From assembly GCF_048595755.1 (NCBI RefSeq), contig NZ_CP184360.1:186001-250000 (forward strand): a DNA stretch of 64,000 nucleotides, in the 5' to 3' direction. The stretch's first letter is position 1. The number at the start of each line of letters is the position of its first letter. Below, one piece after another: positions 43,689 through 52,631 of the stretch. The notes beneath the pieces are model-generated. The model had not been told where the DNA came from and made no database searches. It saw nothing but the letters and a program-made list of their open reading frames with translations. Origin of the DNA: Luteococcus sp048595755 (GTDB lineage: Bacteria; Actinomycetota; Actinomycetes; Propionibacteriales; Propionibacteriaceae). Position numbers and translations under genes: made by a program.

Positions 43689-44582
43689 TCACCAGCGGCG
43701 CTCCAGCAGCATCGCGAAGATCTCGCGGGTCGCCAAGGAGCGGTTCTGGGTGAAGAACTGCAGCCCCGGGGCTCCCCCGCGCAGCAGCGTGACGGCGATC
43801 TCGCTGGCGATGCGCGATCCGATCTCACGCACCCGGGCGGGATCCCCGTCCCCCTCGGCCAGCCGCAGCTTCACCTGTTCGGGCACCGGTGCGCCGGAGA
43901 GGTCCTCGAAGAACTTCACCTGCTTCAGACTGCTGATCGGCTGCAGCCCGGGAATGATCGGGATCGGGCAGCCCAGGTTGCGCACCCGCTGCACCAGGTC
44001 GAAATAGGCATCGGGGTTGAAGAAGAGCTGGGTGATCGCGAATTCCGCACCTGCCTCGTACTTCTCGGCCAGGATCCGGGCGTCCAGGTCTGCGTCGCGG
44101 TTCTCGGGGTGGACGTCGGGGAAGGCCGCAACCCCCACGCAGAAGTCGCCGCGGCTCTTGACCAACCGCACCAGCTCAGTGGCATTGGCCAGCCCCTGTG
44201 GATGTTGTTCCCACGGCACCGTGGGTCCACCGGGCATGTCACCACGGATCGCCAGCACGTGCCGCACCCCCACCTCGGCGTAGGAGTCGATCACCCCTTC
44301 GAGCTGGCTGCGGGTCTGCGACGAACAGGTGAGGTGCCCCATCACCGGGATGGTGGAGGTCTCGGCGATCTGACGGGTGGTCTCCACGGTGCGTTCCCGG
44401 TTGGTGCCGGCCGCGCCATAGGTGACCGAGACGAAGTCGGGCTGCAGCGGTTCAAGACGCTTGACGGCGTTGAGGGTCCGTTCGTAGCCCGCCTCGTCGC
44501 GAGGCGGCAGGTATTCGAACCCGAACAGCGGACGCTGCGCGGTGGCGAGCAGATCGGCGATGGTGGGGCGGTCCTGGGGCAT
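43689..44582 (-). CDS. metF: Methylenetetrahydrofolate reductase
   Basis: A 297-residue FAD-dependent TIM-barrel enzyme that reduces 5,10-methylene-THF to 5-methyl-THF for methionine synthesis. Motifs: FGFEYLPPRDEAGYERTL (catalytic Glu in FE), VSVTYGAAGTNRERTVE, GHLTCSS, VLAIRGDMPGG, FAITQLFFNPDAYFDLV and IIPGLQPI. ATG 44582 is seven bases after TAGGGT, so the message is leaderless; the open frame to 44843 runs into idsA. Divergent from idsA. Confidence 0.95.
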   Translation of the reverse strand: MPQDRPTIADLLATAQRPLFGFEYLPPRDEAGYERTLNAVKRLEPLQPDFVSVTYGAAGTNRERTVETTRQIAETSTIPVMGHLTCSSQTRSQLEGVIDSYAEVGVRHVLAIRGDMPGGPTVPWEQHPQGLANATELVRLVKSRGDFCVGVAAFPDVHPENRDADLDARILAEKYEAGAEFAITQLFFNPDAYFDLVQRVRNLGCPIPIIPGLQPISSLKQVKFFEDLSGAPVPEQVKLRLAEGDGDPARVREIGSRIASEIAVTLLRGGAPGLQFFTQNRSLATREIFAMLLERRW

Positions 44583-44589
44583 GCTTTCC

Positions 44590-44595
44590 ACCCTA
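44590..44595 (-). promoter_or_regulatory. -10 element of metF (leaderless)
   Basis: TAGGGT on the minus strand, seven bases before the ATG of metF. Confidence 0.5.
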
Positions 44596-44654
44596 GGGCC
44601 AGGCCCGTGGTGGGCTTGCCCGTCGATCCGTTCGTGGACACTTCCCGGGGCAAG

Positions 44655-44660
44655 TAGGCT
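44655..44660 (+). promoter_or_regulatory. -10 element of idsA (leaderless)
   Basis: TAGGCT seven bases before GTG 44668, no Shine-Dalgarno sequence. Confidence 0.5.
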
Positions 44661-44667
44661 CGGGGAC

Positions 44668-45777
44668 GTGGCCAATGACGTACTTGACTTCACCCCGTCC
44701 GATCCGCTGGGCAGCGACTTCCGTGGCGCCGTCCAGGCCGCCATCACCCAATTCCTGGAGGCGCGCAACCACGAGCTGACCGCGATCGGGGACGAGCTGG
44801 CGCTGCCACTGGAACTGGCCAAGACCTTCACCGGCGGCGGCAAGCGGGTGCGCCCCGCCTTCGGCTACTGGGGACGCATCGCCGCAGGTGGGAGCCCGGA
44901 CGACGGTGAATCCCTGGTGCGTGCCGCGGCGAGCCTCGACATGCTCCACGTGAGCGCCCTGATGCATGACGACGTGATGGACGACTCCGACACGCGCCGC
45001 GGCGTGCCTGCCGCCCACCTGCAGTTCGCCGACCTGCACCGCAGCCGTGGAGGCCGCGGAAGCACCGACGCCTTCGGCCGCGCCGGGGCGATCCTGCTGG
45101 GCGACCTGCTGCTGGTGTGGAGCGAACAGATGCTGTCCACCAGCGGGCTTCCCGCCCAGGAGCTGGACCGGGCCCGCCCGCTGATCGAGGCGATGCGCAC
45201 CGAGGTGACCTGCGGACAGTTCCTGGACGTGATCGCCCAGTCGGCCCCGGCCACGGCCGACCTCGAGGAGGCCATCGCCACCGCCAACCGCGTGGTGGAG
45301 TACAAGACCAATCGCTACACCGTGCAGCGTCCCCTGCAGTTCGGTGCGGCGCTGGGCGGCGCCGACGAGGAACTGCTCGAGCAGCTGGCACTGTTCGCCT
45401 CGCCGATCGGACGGGCCTTCCAGTTCCGCGACGACCTGCTGGGCATCTTCGGCGATGAGCAGCTGACCGGCAAGCCCGCCGGCGACGACCTGCGCGAGGG
45501 CAAGCGCACGGTGCTGGTGGCGCACGCGCTGGCCGCGGCCCCCAAGGACCAGGCCGCCGAGCTGGACGCGATGCTGGGCAACCCGCAGCTCGACGCGGCT
45601 GCCGTGGAGCGTGGTCGCCAGATCATCACCGCCTCGGGCGCCAAGGAGTCGGTGGAACAGATCATCGACCAGGCCTACGACACCGCGATCGCCGCGCTCG
45701 ACAAGGCGAGCATCACCGACGAGGGCCGCACCGCGCTCACCGCGCTGGCGCAGGCCTGCGTGCGTCGCGACTACTGA
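44668..45777 (+). CDS. idsA: Polyprenyl diphosphate synthase (IdsA-like)
   Basis: A 369-residue trans-isoprenyl diphosphate synthase that condenses IPP with allylic diphosphates (geranylgeranyl or longer). First Asp-rich motif in LMHDDVMDDSDTRRG, second in FRDDLLGIFGD, plus GGGKRVRPAF and GDDLREGKRTVLV. Product length cannot be read off with certainty; a bulky residue before the first motif (ALMHDD) suggests a short to medium chain. Leaderless GTG start. Synteny matches idsA2 of mycobacteria. Confidence 0.93.
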   Translation: MANDVLDFTPSDPLGSDFRGAVQAAITQFLEARNHELTAIGDELALPLELAKTFTGGGKRVRPAFGYWGRIAAGGSPDDGESLVRAAASLDMLHVSALMHDDVMDDSDTRRGVPAAHLQFADLHRSRGGRGSTDAFGRAGAILLGDLLLVWSEQMLSTSGLPAQELDRARPLIEAMRTEVTCGQFLDVIAQSAPATADLEEAIATANRVVEYKTNRYTVQRPLQFGAALGGADEELLEQLALFASPIGRAFQFRDDLLGIFGDEQLTGKPAGDDLREGKRTVLVAHALAAAPKDQAAELDAMLGNPQLDAAAVERGRQIITASGAKESVEQIIDQAYDTAIAALDKASITDEGRTALTALAQACVRRDY

Positions 45778-45792
45778 GGCCGTTCCGGTCGG

Positions 45793-46539
45793 CTAGCGGG
45801 CGTCCACCTGGCGATTGATGAACTTGAGTCCCTGGCCGCCGCCGAAGGCGTTCAGGGCATAGCCGGACATCTCGGGGCGGGCATTCCAGGCGTCCAGCAG
45901 CTGCTGCTTCAGCTCGGCGGCCGCGGCCTGCGGGTCCGCAGCGTCGTTGATGGCCGAGGAGACTGCCACACGCAGGGCACCGGCCTCGATGACCTGATCG
46001 ATGTTCTCGCGGGTGATGCCACCGACGGCGAACCAGGGCGTCGACTCGGGGCTGGGCAACGGCTGCTTCGCAGCGGCCCGGCGCACCAGCTCGAGGCCGG
46101 GGAAGGCGACGCCGTCGAGGCTGCCCCCGAAGACCGGCCCGACCATCAGGTAGTCGGCATCCGTGCCGGTCAGCTGGCGGGTGCGGTGCACCGAGCGTCC
46201 CACCAGACTGTGCTCCGGCAGCTGTGCCCGGGCCTGGTCGATCGGACCATCCGCGGCCCCCAGGTGGAGCACATCGGCCTGGAAGCGCGAGGCCACCGCC
46301 ACGTCATTGCCCACCACGACGGTCGCATTCAGCTGCAGGGCGGCGCTCTGGGCGATCGCCAGGGCCTCCAGCAATTGCTCGTCGCTGGCCGCTGCGTCAC
46401 GCACCTGCAGCAAGTCGACGCCACCACGCAGCGCCTCGACGACGAAATCGCGGAAGTCGCCCCGCTCGGCGCGAACGTCGGTGATCAGATGAAGCTTGGC
46501 CACCTTGAGGCGGCTGGTCAGTCCCATGAGTGCGGTCAC
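45793..46539 (-). CDS. thiE: Thiamine-phosphate synthase-like protein
   Basis: A 248-residue TIM-barrel protein of the ThiE/TenI superfamily. ThiE joins HMP-PP and thiazole phosphate. Seen: KLHLITDVRAERGDF, VDLLQVRDAAASDEQL (usual QLRDK is QVRDA), VVGNDVAVASRFQADVLHLG, GRSVHRTRQL, YLMVGPVFGGSLDG (usual GPVF.T.TK) and WFAVGGITRENIDQV. Two substrate loops deviate, so a TenI-like or altered activity is possible. No other thiamine gene is in the window. GTG 46539 (six bases after TATCCT) is chosen; ATG 46527 is an alternative. Confidence 0.8.
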   Translation of the reverse strand: MTALMGLTSRLKVAKLHLITDVRAERGDFRDFVVEALRGGVDLLQVRDAAASDEQLLEALAIAQSAALQLNATVVVGNDVAVASRFQADVLHLGAADGPIDQARAQLPEHSLVGRSVHRTRQLTGTDADYLMVGPVFGGSLDGVAFPGLELVRRAAAKQPLPSPESTPWFAVGGITRENIDQVIEAGALRVAVSSAINDAADPQAAAAELKQQLLDAWNARPEMSGYALNAFGGGQGLKFINRQVDAR

Positions 46540-46545
46540 CCTCAC

Positions 46546-46551
46546 AGGATA
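46546..46551 (-). promoter_or_regulatory. -10 element of thiE (leaderless)
   Basis: TATCCT on the minus strand, six bases before GTG 46539. Confidence 0.4.
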
Positions 46552-46712
46552 GGCCGCCGGAGCCGCGAGGAGGGGGCTTTTCTCCCCCGGGCGAAAGTCA
46601 CCCCGGAGGTGCTCTTGGCGGGTCAGTGCACCCCGGTGCTTCGATCGCCGCCTAGACTTCACCCTTGAAGGGCTGACACGGCCTTCCTTCCCCGACCGTG
46701 TTTGGAGCTGTT

Positions 46713-48866
46713 GTGACCACTGCGAGCTTGAGCGACCCCTTGGTCGGTCGTGTGCTGGATGGTCGCTACGAGATCTTGTCGAAGCTGGCTCGTGGCGGCA
46801 TGGCCACGGTCTACCGCGCCCAGGATCGTCGGCTCACCCGCATCGTCGCCGTGAAGGTCATGCACGACGGGCTGGGCGACGACCAGGACTTCGCCCGCAA
46901 GTTCGACCGCGAGGCCCGAAGCGCCGCCACCCTCAGCAATCCCCACGTGGTCAGCGTCTTCGACCAGGGCATCGACAACGGCCGCCCCTTCATCGTCATG
47001 GAATTCGTGCAGGGCTGCACCCTGCGTCACATCATCACGCGGGAGGCCCCCCTGCCCCCGCTGCGCGCCCTGGACGCCATGGAGGACATCGTCAGCGCCC
47101 TGGCCAGCGCCCACGACGCCGGGCTGGTGCACCGCGACGTGAAGCCCGAGAACGTGCTGATCAGTGACCGTGGCGAGATCAAGGTGGCGGACTTCGGGCT
47201 GGCCCGCGCCGTGACCAGCCAGACCGCCACCGCCACGCAGGGCCTGTTGATCGGCACCGTCAGCTACCTGCCGCCCGAGCTGGTCACCACCGGCCGGGCC
47301 GATGCCCGCAGCGATGTCTACTCCGCCGGCGTGGTGCTCTTCGAGATGCTCACGGGCAAGAAGCCGCACCAGGGCGAGACCCCGATCCAGGTGGCCTACA
47401 GCCACGTCCACAACGACATCCCGGCGCCGTCGTCGCTGCTCAGCGGCAACGATCCGCGCTCCATGGATTCCCGACGCATCATCCCGCCCTATCTGGACGC
47501 GCTGGTGATGGCCTGCACCCGTCGCGAGCCCGGCCAGCGCCCGGTGGACGGCCGCGAACTGCTGCAGTTGGTGCGCACCGCGCGGAAGGCCTTGGGGCAC
47601 GGCATCCTCGATGACCCGGCCTTGACCGCCCAGATGCGCTCCAGCATCGATCGGTCGCCTGCGGCACGGCCGCTTGCCACGGACGGGTCCTCCCAACCGC
47701 ACGGGCAGCAGCCGCCGAGTTCGCCTGCGTCCCCGGCACCGCTGGCCAACGCCGCCCTCGCCGGGGCGGCCCTGTCGGACGGGGCAGCGACCGTGGTCCA
47801 GGATGCCGTCGTCGACGATGACCCTCCCACGCGCATCGCACCGGCGGTGGCCGACTGGCAACCGCCGCAGAGTCCCCGCACCCCTTCGCCCCAGCCTCCT
47901 TCGCCCCAGCCTCCTTCGCATCGGGTGCCGCACACTCCCCCACCTCGCCACGAGGATTTCGAGCGACGCCGTCGCACCCGGCGCCGTCGTGCCGGTCTGC
48001 TGGCCCTGTTGTTGCTGCTCGTGCTGGCCCTGGCGGCCGGTACCGGCGCCTGGTGGTTCGTCAGCGGCCGCTACGAGGCCACCCCAGACCTGGTCAACCA
48101 GCGCCAGACGCAGGCCGTGGCCCTGGCCAAGCAGCAGGGGCTGGCCGTCCAGGTCAACCAGGAGTATTCGGAGACCGTGCCCAAGGGTGTGGTGATCCGC
48201 ACCGAACCGGAGGCCGGTGGCCGAGTGCTCAGGGACACCTCGGTTGAGGCCTGGGTCTCCAAGGGGCCGGAGCGCTACCTGATGCCCTCGGTGGTCGGCA
48301 TGAACCTGGAGCAGGCGCGCAAGGCCGTGGAGGAAGTCAACCTCACCGTCGGCAAGGTCACCGACGACTGGTCGGACACGGTTCCCGAGGGAATCATCGC
48401 CACCGTCAGCCAGCCCCGGGGAACCGAACTGAAGCGAGGCACCCCGATCGACTTCGTCGTCAGCAAGGGGCCCCAGCCCGTCGAGATCAAGGACTTCACC
48501 GGCAAGGCCGCCGACAAGGCTCGCACCAAGCTGCAGGAGGCCGGCTTCACGGTCAACGTCGTGGAGAAGAACTCCGACGACGTCGACAAGGGCAAGGTCA
48601 TCGTGCAGAACCCCAATGGCGGGGAGGGCAAGCGCGGCGACACCATCACCCTGGAGGTCTCCAAGGGCCCGGTCATGGTGCAGGTCCCCAGGGTGGCAGG
48701 CTCCACCGAGGCCCAGGCCACCCAGAAGCTGGAGGGTGCCGGATTCGGCGTGAAGGTGGTGCACGCCACCCCCGAGTGGCTGCGCGAGGACAAGGTCAAG
48801 GCCGCCTCCCCGTCCGAGGGGTCGATGGCCAAGCAGGGCGCCGAGGTCACCCTCTGGGTGATCTGA
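46713..48866 (+). CDS. PASTA-domain Ser/Thr protein kinase (PknL/PknB type)
   Basis: A 717-residue transmembrane kinase coupling cell-wall signals to phosphorylation. P-loop LARGGMATVYRA, catalytic Lys48 in VAVKVM, HRDVKPENVL (Asp142), DFG at 160-162, APE-like LPPE. A Pro/Ser/Ala-rich linker with PSPQPP repeats leads to a membrane helix near residue 425, then four extracytoplasmic PASTA repeats (each about 65 residues, with GVVIRTEP, GIIATVSQP, GKVIVQNP and DKVKAASPS). GTG 46713 has GGAG five bases upstream. A TAGACT -10 candidate lies at 46653. Position matches mycobacterial pknL. Confidence 0.95.
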   Translation: MTTASLSDPLVGRVLDGRYEILSKLARGGMATVYRAQDRRLTRIVAVKVMHDGLGDDQDFARKFDREARSAATLSNPHVVSVFDQGIDNGRPFIVMEFVQGCTLRHIITREAPLPPLRALDAMEDIVSALASAHDAGLVHRDVKPENVLISDRGEIKVADFGLARAVTSQTATATQGLLIGTVSYLPPELVTTGRADARSDVYSAGVVLFEMLTGKKPHQGETPIQVAYSHVHNDIPAPSSLLSGNDPRSMDSRRIIPPYLDALVMACTRREPGQRPVDGRELLQLVRTARKALGHGILDDPALTAQMRSSIDRSPAARPLATDGSSQPHGQQPPSSPASPAPLANAALAGAALSDGAATVVQDAVVDDDPPTRIAPAVADWQPPQSPRTPSPQPPSPQPPSHRVPHTPPPRHEDFERRRRTRRRRAGLLALLLLLVLALAAGTGAWWFVSGRYEATPDLVNQRQTQAVALAKQQGLAVQVNQEYSETVPKGVVIRTEPEAGGRVLRDTSVEAWVSKGPERYLMPSVVGMNLEQARKAVEEVNLTVGKVTDDWSDTVPEGIIATVSQPRGTELKRGTPIDFVVSKGPQPVEIKDFTGKAADKARTKLQEAGFTVNVVEKNSDDVDKGKVIVQNPNGGEGKRGDTITLEVSKGPVMVQVPRVAGSTEAQATQKLEGAGFGVKVVHATPEWLREDKVKAASPSEGSMAKQGAEVTLWVI

Positions 48867-48869
48867 GGG

Positions 48870-49511
48870 TCACACCGTCCAAGGCTGCTGGTCTCGGTGG
48901 TCCTCCATCACCGTGGGGGCCAGGTTCCCGATCTGCTTGTCGAACAGCTTCCAGCCCCGCTCGTTGAGCAGGCCGTCGTGGATCAGGAAACCCTTGGGGG
49001 CTGCCACGTCGCGCACGAAGTCGACGGTCTCCTTCATCGCGGCCCAGGGCGCCATGACCGGTGCGGCGACGATGTCGATTCCGGCTGGGGCGGTGGCCAG
49101 CGAGTCCCCGGGGTGGAAGAGGGTCGGCTCCCCCTCGCTCTCCAACACCAGCCCCACATTGCCGATCATCGGAATGTCGCGGTGGATCACGGCGTGCCGC
49201 CCGCCGACGGCGGAGACCTTGAGACCGCCGAGGCTGACGGAGCTGTCCGCATTCAGGCCCTCGCCGCGCTCCTTGAGGTCGACCGCGTCGATCACCCCCG
49301 GCTCGACGAGCACCTTCGCCTGCGGATTCGCGGCCACCAGGGCAGGCAGGTGCTCCGGGTCGGCGTGGTCGGGGTGAAGGTGGGTGACCAGGATCGCGTC
49401 GAGGTCGGTGAGACCGTGCCAGGCGTCGGAGAAGGAGCCCGGGTCGATGAGCACGCGCAGCCCTGCGGTCTCGACCAGCACTGCGGAATGTCCAAGCTGG
49501 GTGATCTGCAT
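48870..49511 (-). CDS. MBL-fold metal-dependent hydrolase (UlaG-like)
   Basis: A 213-residue metallo-beta-lactamase-fold hydrolase. The metal-binding motif is VTHLHPDHADPEHLP; the N-terminal strand MQITQLGHSAVLVET and FHPGDSLATAP (Asp ligand) are in register, and a C-terminal His lies in FLIHDGLL. Substrate unknown. The stop is three bases from the convergent kinase gene. CAGACT six bases before ATG 49511 may be a weak -10. Confidence 0.87.
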   Translation of the reverse strand: MQITQLGHSAVLVETAGLRVLIDPGSFSDAWHGLTDLDAILVTHLHPDHADPEHLPALVAANPQAKVLVEPGVIDAVDLKERGEGLNADSSVSLGGLKVSAVGGRHAVIHRDIPMIGNVGLVLESEGEPTLFHPGDSLATAPAGIDIVAAPVMAPWAAMKETVDFVRDVAAPKGFLIHDGLLNERGWKLFDKQIGNLAPTVMEDHRDQQPWTV

Positions 49512-49548
49512 GCCCCCAGTCTGGCTCGCCAGTGGTGCCCTGTCGAGG

Positions 49549-50139
49549 TCAGCTGGGGGAAGCCACGCGGACGGCGAAATCGGCCACGACCTGCGTGAGT
49601 TCGGCCAGCACCTCCAGCTCGCGACGCCAGTCGTCGCACTGCCAGCCGTGGTTCGGTCCGGCAATCAGGTGCACCGGGAGCTTGGTGTGTGCTGCAGCAT
49701 GGGCGTCCCAGGCACGGTCTTCGGTGCCTGCCACGAGCAATGCCGGAGCACTGGCGGCTCGCAGTGCCTCGACGCACGTGTGCTCATCGAGCAAGGGCGT
49801 GGTCCAGACCGCTGGAATCCGATTGGTGGCGGCCCAGCCGGCGGCGCGAGTACCCACGGACTTGGCCAGGACCAGGTCGGGCAGCCCGTGCCGGTCCACG
49901 AAGGCGGCGATTGCCTCGTCCACCAGTTCCTGGGCCTGCTCGGCGGCGATGCCGGGGCCCATCGTCCAGCGGGCCACATGGGCATTCCACCCGTCAAGGG
50001 TCAATGCCCTGAGAGGCAGAGCCAGCCCGGGAAGCTGCGCCGGATAACGCGCCCCCGGCAGCACCAGGACCGTTGGGGCGCTGGCATCGGCCAGGTTGCC
50101 AGGCCAAGGGTCAACGCCGTGCAACACGTTTTCATCCAT
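49549..50139 (-). CDS. Small alpha/beta hydrolase-like protein
   Basis: A 196-residue alpha/beta hydrolase. Strand and oxyanion region TVLVLPGARYPAQLPG, nucleophile elbow VLAKSVGTRAAG (Ser in KSVG), Asp candidate in LLVAGTEDRAW and catalytic His in IAGPNHGWQ. Shorter than classical lipases, with no lid domain. Substrate unknown. ATG 50139 has GAGGCT seven bases upstream, possibly a variant leaderless -10. Stands between the metallo-hydrolase and ltaE on the same strand. Confidence 0.78.
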   Translation of the reverse strand: MDENVLHGVDPWPGNLADASAPTVLVLPGARYPAQLPGLALPLRALTLDGWNAHVARWTMGPGIAAEQAQELVDEAIAAFVDRHGLPDLVLAKSVGTRAAGWAATNRIPAVWTTPLLDEHTCVEALRAASAPALLVAGTEDRAWDAHAAAHTKLPVHLIAGPNHGWQCDDWRRELEVLAELTQVVADFAVRVASPS

Positions 50140-50171
50140 GGAGCACAGCCTCGCAGGTGGCGCAGCGCTTG

Positions 50172-51209
50172 TCAGCCACCGGCCAGCAGGGAACCCAGCA
50201 CCTGACCGGCCTCGCGGCAGTCCGCGAGGGTCACGTCGAGGTGGGTGACGGCGCGCACCAGGTGGGCACCGACGGCCGACAGGGCGACGCCCTGCGCCGC
50301 GGCCGCGGCCACGACGTCACCGGCGGGCCGCTCCCCCGTCCTCACGACGACGATGTTGGTGGGAACCTTCTCCGGCTCCACCGATCCGGGTGCCGCCGCA
50401 GCGACGGCCTCGGCGAAGGCTCGCGCCGCGGCGTGGTCATCGGCCAGCCGCTCCACGTGGTGGTCCAGCGCATACAGGCCCGCCGCGGCCAGCAGACCCG
50501 CCTGCCGCCAACCACCACCCAGCCGCTTGCGCTGCACCCGGGCACGCGCCATGTCCGCCGCGGAGCCCACCAGCACCGATCCGACCGGCGCGCCCAGCCC
50601 CTTGGACAGGCAGACGCTCACCGAATCGAAGCAGGCCCCATAGTCGGCCAGCGGGGTCCCGGTGGCGACGTGGGCATTCCACAGCCTCGCCCCGTCCAGG
50701 TGCGTCTTGATCCCGGCCCCCAGCGCCAGGGCACGAATCTCGCGCAGCGTCTCGATCGGCTGGATCGTGCCGCCACCGAAGTTGTGGGTGTTCTCGATCT
50801 CGATCGCGGCGGTGCGCACCAGGAAGGGCCCGTTGTCCGGGGCGATCGCGGCGGCCACCGTCGCGGCGTCCACGACGCCGTCGGCAGTGGTCCAGGTGCG
50901 GGTGGTGATGCCGTGCAGCTGGGCGTGCGCCCCCATCTCGGCCCGCACGATGTGCGCCTGCGCATCGCACAGCACCTCGCCACCGGGCGGCACGTGCAGC
51001 CAGACGCCCAGCAGGTTCGCCATGGACCCGGTCGGGGTGAACAGACCCGCCTCGTGTCCCAGCAGCTCGGCCACGCGACACTCCAGCTCGATGATGCTGG
51101 GGTCCTCGCCGTAGACGTCGTCACCGACCGGGGCCTCGGCCATGGCACGACGCATCGCCTGCGTCGGACGGGTCAGGGTGTCGGATCGCAGGTCGATGGC
51201 TGTGCCCAC
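50172..51209 (-). CDS. ltaE: Low-specificity L-threonine aldolase
   Basis: A 345-residue PLP-dependent fold-type I enzyme that cleaves L-threonine or L-allo-threonine to glycine and acetaldehyde. Signatures: IDLRSDTLTRPTQAMRRAM, VGDDVYGEDPSIIELE, FTPTGSMANLLG, IEIENTHNFGGG, HLDGARLWNAHVATG and the PLP lysine in SVCLSKGLGAPVGSVL. GTG 51209 has GAGGAG six bases upstream. Follows aroG by ten bases, so the two are probably cotranscribed. Confidence 0.93.
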   Translation of the reverse strand: MGTAIDLRSDTLTRPTQAMRRAMAEAPVGDDVYGEDPSIIELECRVAELLGHEAGLFTPTGSMANLLGVWLHVPPGGEVLCDAQAHIVRAEMGAHAQLHGITTRTWTTADGVVDAATVAAAIAPDNGPFLVRTAAIEIENTHNFGGGTIQPIETLREIRALALGAGIKTHLDGARLWNAHVATGTPLADYGACFDSVSVCLSKGLGAPVGSVLVGSAADMARARVQRKRLGGGWRQAGLLAAAGLYALDHHVERLADDHAAARAFAEAVAAAAPGSVEPEKVPTNIVVVRTGERPAGDVVAAAAAQGVALSAVGAHLVRAVTHLDVTLADCREAGQVLGSLLAGG

Positions 51210-51219
51210 GGGTGACTCC

Positions 51220-52608
51220 TCAGAAGTCGTTGTTGCGGAACTCGTCGATCAGGTTGGGGCGCTTGATGCGACCGTCCGAGAGCCGCTCGGCGACCATGAA
51301 TGCGAGCTCCAGCGACTGGTTTCGGTTCAGACGCGGATCGCAGGCCGTCTGGTAGCGATCGGCCAAGTCGGCCTCCCCCAGCTCGAAGGCACCACCCAGG
51401 CATTCGGTGACGTCGTCACCGGTCAGCTCGATGTGCATGCCACCGGGCCAGGTGCCCAGCTCGTCGTGGACGTCGAAGAAACCGTTGAGTTCCTCCACCA
51501 CGTCGGAGTAGCTGCGGGTCTTGAAACCATTGCCCGTCTCGAAGGTGTTGCCGTGCATCGGGTCGCAGACCCAGGCCACCTTGCGTCCGCTGGCCTCGAT
51601 TCCCTTGACCAGCGGCGGCAGCTTCTCGCGCACATTGCTGGCCCCCATCCGGGTGATGAAGGTGATGCGGCCGGGGATGCGGTCGGGATCGATCGCATCG
51701 GCCAGCCCCAGGGCATCCTCCGGGGTGCTGGTGGGGCCCAGCTTGATGCCGATGGGGTTCTGCACGTGACGCAGCAGCTCCACGTGGGCACCGTCCAGCT
51801 GGCGGGTGCGCTCCCCGATCCAGATCATGTGGCCCGAGGTGTCGTAGGGCAGCTGGGAGCGCGAGTCGATGCGGGTCATCGCATGCTCGTAGTCCAGCAG
51901 CAGCGCCTCGTGGCTGGCGTAGAAGTCCACCTCCGAGAGCGTCTGGTCACTCACTCCGCAGGTCACCATGAAGGCCAGGGCACGCTCGATCTCGTCGGCG
52001 AGCTCCTCGTAGCGGTTCTCCACATTGGAATTGCGCACGAAGTCGGCATTCCACGAGTGGATGGTGCGCAGGTCGGCGAAACCGCCCTTCACGAAGGCGC
52101 GCACCAGGTTCAGCGTCGCCGACGAGGCGTTGTAGACCTTCAGCAGACGCCCCGGGTCGTGGCGACGGGCCTCCTCGGTGAAGTCGAGCCCGTTGACCGC
52201 ATCCCCGCGGTAGCTGGGCAGGGTCACACCATTGCGGGTCTCGGTGTCCTTGCTGCGCGGCTTGGCGTACTGGCCGGCGATGCGACCCACCTTGACCACC
52301 GGAACCTGCCCGGCGTAGGTCATCACGACGGCCATGCTCAGCAGCACGCGCAGCTTGCCCTTGACGTTGTCACCGGTCACGGTGTCGAAGGTCTCGGCAC
52401 AGTCACCGCCCTGCAGCAGGAAGGCGCGCCCCTCGGCCACCTCGGCCAGCTTGTCGCGAAGCTCGTCGCACTCTCCGGCGAAGACCAGCGGGGGCAGGGT
52501 ACGCAACTGCTCGATGGCACGCGCGGCTTCGGCGGGATCCTGATAGGTGGGCTGCTGCACCTGGGGCAGGGCGCGGAGTTCTTCCAGGGACGGCACATGT
52601 GCAGACAT
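51220..52608 (-). CDS. aroG: Class II 3-deoxy-7-phosphoheptulonate synthase
   Basis: A 462-residue DAHP synthase, the first enzyme of the shikimate pathway, condensing PEP and erythrose-4-phosphate. It is of the plant-like class II used by actinomycetes: LLQGGDCAETF, VVKVGRIAGQYAKPRS, YASHEALLLDYE, GIKLGPTSTPED, RMGASNVREKLP and VCDPMHGNTFE. Length equals that of the M. tuberculosis enzyme as I recall it. ATG 52608 is seven bases after TAAGCT, so the transcript is leaderless. Confidence 0.96.
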   Translation of the reverse strand: MSAHVPSLEELRALPQVQQPTYQDPAEAARAIEQLRTLPPLVFAGECDELRDKLAEVAEGRAFLLQGGDCAETFDTVTGDNVKGKLRVLLSMAVVMTYAGQVPVVKVGRIAGQYAKPRSKDTETRNGVTLPSYRGDAVNGLDFTEEARRHDPGRLLKVYNASSATLNLVRAFVKGGFADLRTIHSWNADFVRNSNVENRYEELADEIERALAFMVTCGVSDQTLSEVDFYASHEALLLDYEHAMTRIDSRSQLPYDTSGHMIWIGERTRQLDGAHVELLRHVQNPIGIKLGPTSTPEDALGLADAIDPDRIPGRITFITRMGASNVREKLPPLVKGIEASGRKVAWVCDPMHGNTFETGNGFKTRSYSDVVEELNGFFDVHDELGTWPGGMHIELTGDDVTECLGGAFELGEADLADRYQTACDPRLNRNQSLELAFMVAERLSDGRIKRPNLIDEFRNNDF

Positions 52609-52615
52609 GGACGTC

Positions 52616-52621
52616 AGCTTA
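52616..52621 (-). promoter_or_regulatory. -10 element of aroG (leaderless)
   Basis: TAAGCT on the minus strand, seven bases before ATG 52608. Confidence 0.5.
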
Positions 52622-52631
52622 GCCACGCTTG

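Noticed and set aside
47885..47925. Tandem CCCCAGCCTCCTTCG repeats as a regulatory repeat
   Set aside because: They encode the PSPQPP linker of the kinase between catalytic and membrane parts; ordinary Pro-rich linker expansion.
46659..48764. 701-codon open frame opposite the PASTA kinase gene
   Set aside because: Antisense shadow; the kinase, membrane and PASTA motifs are all on the plus strand.
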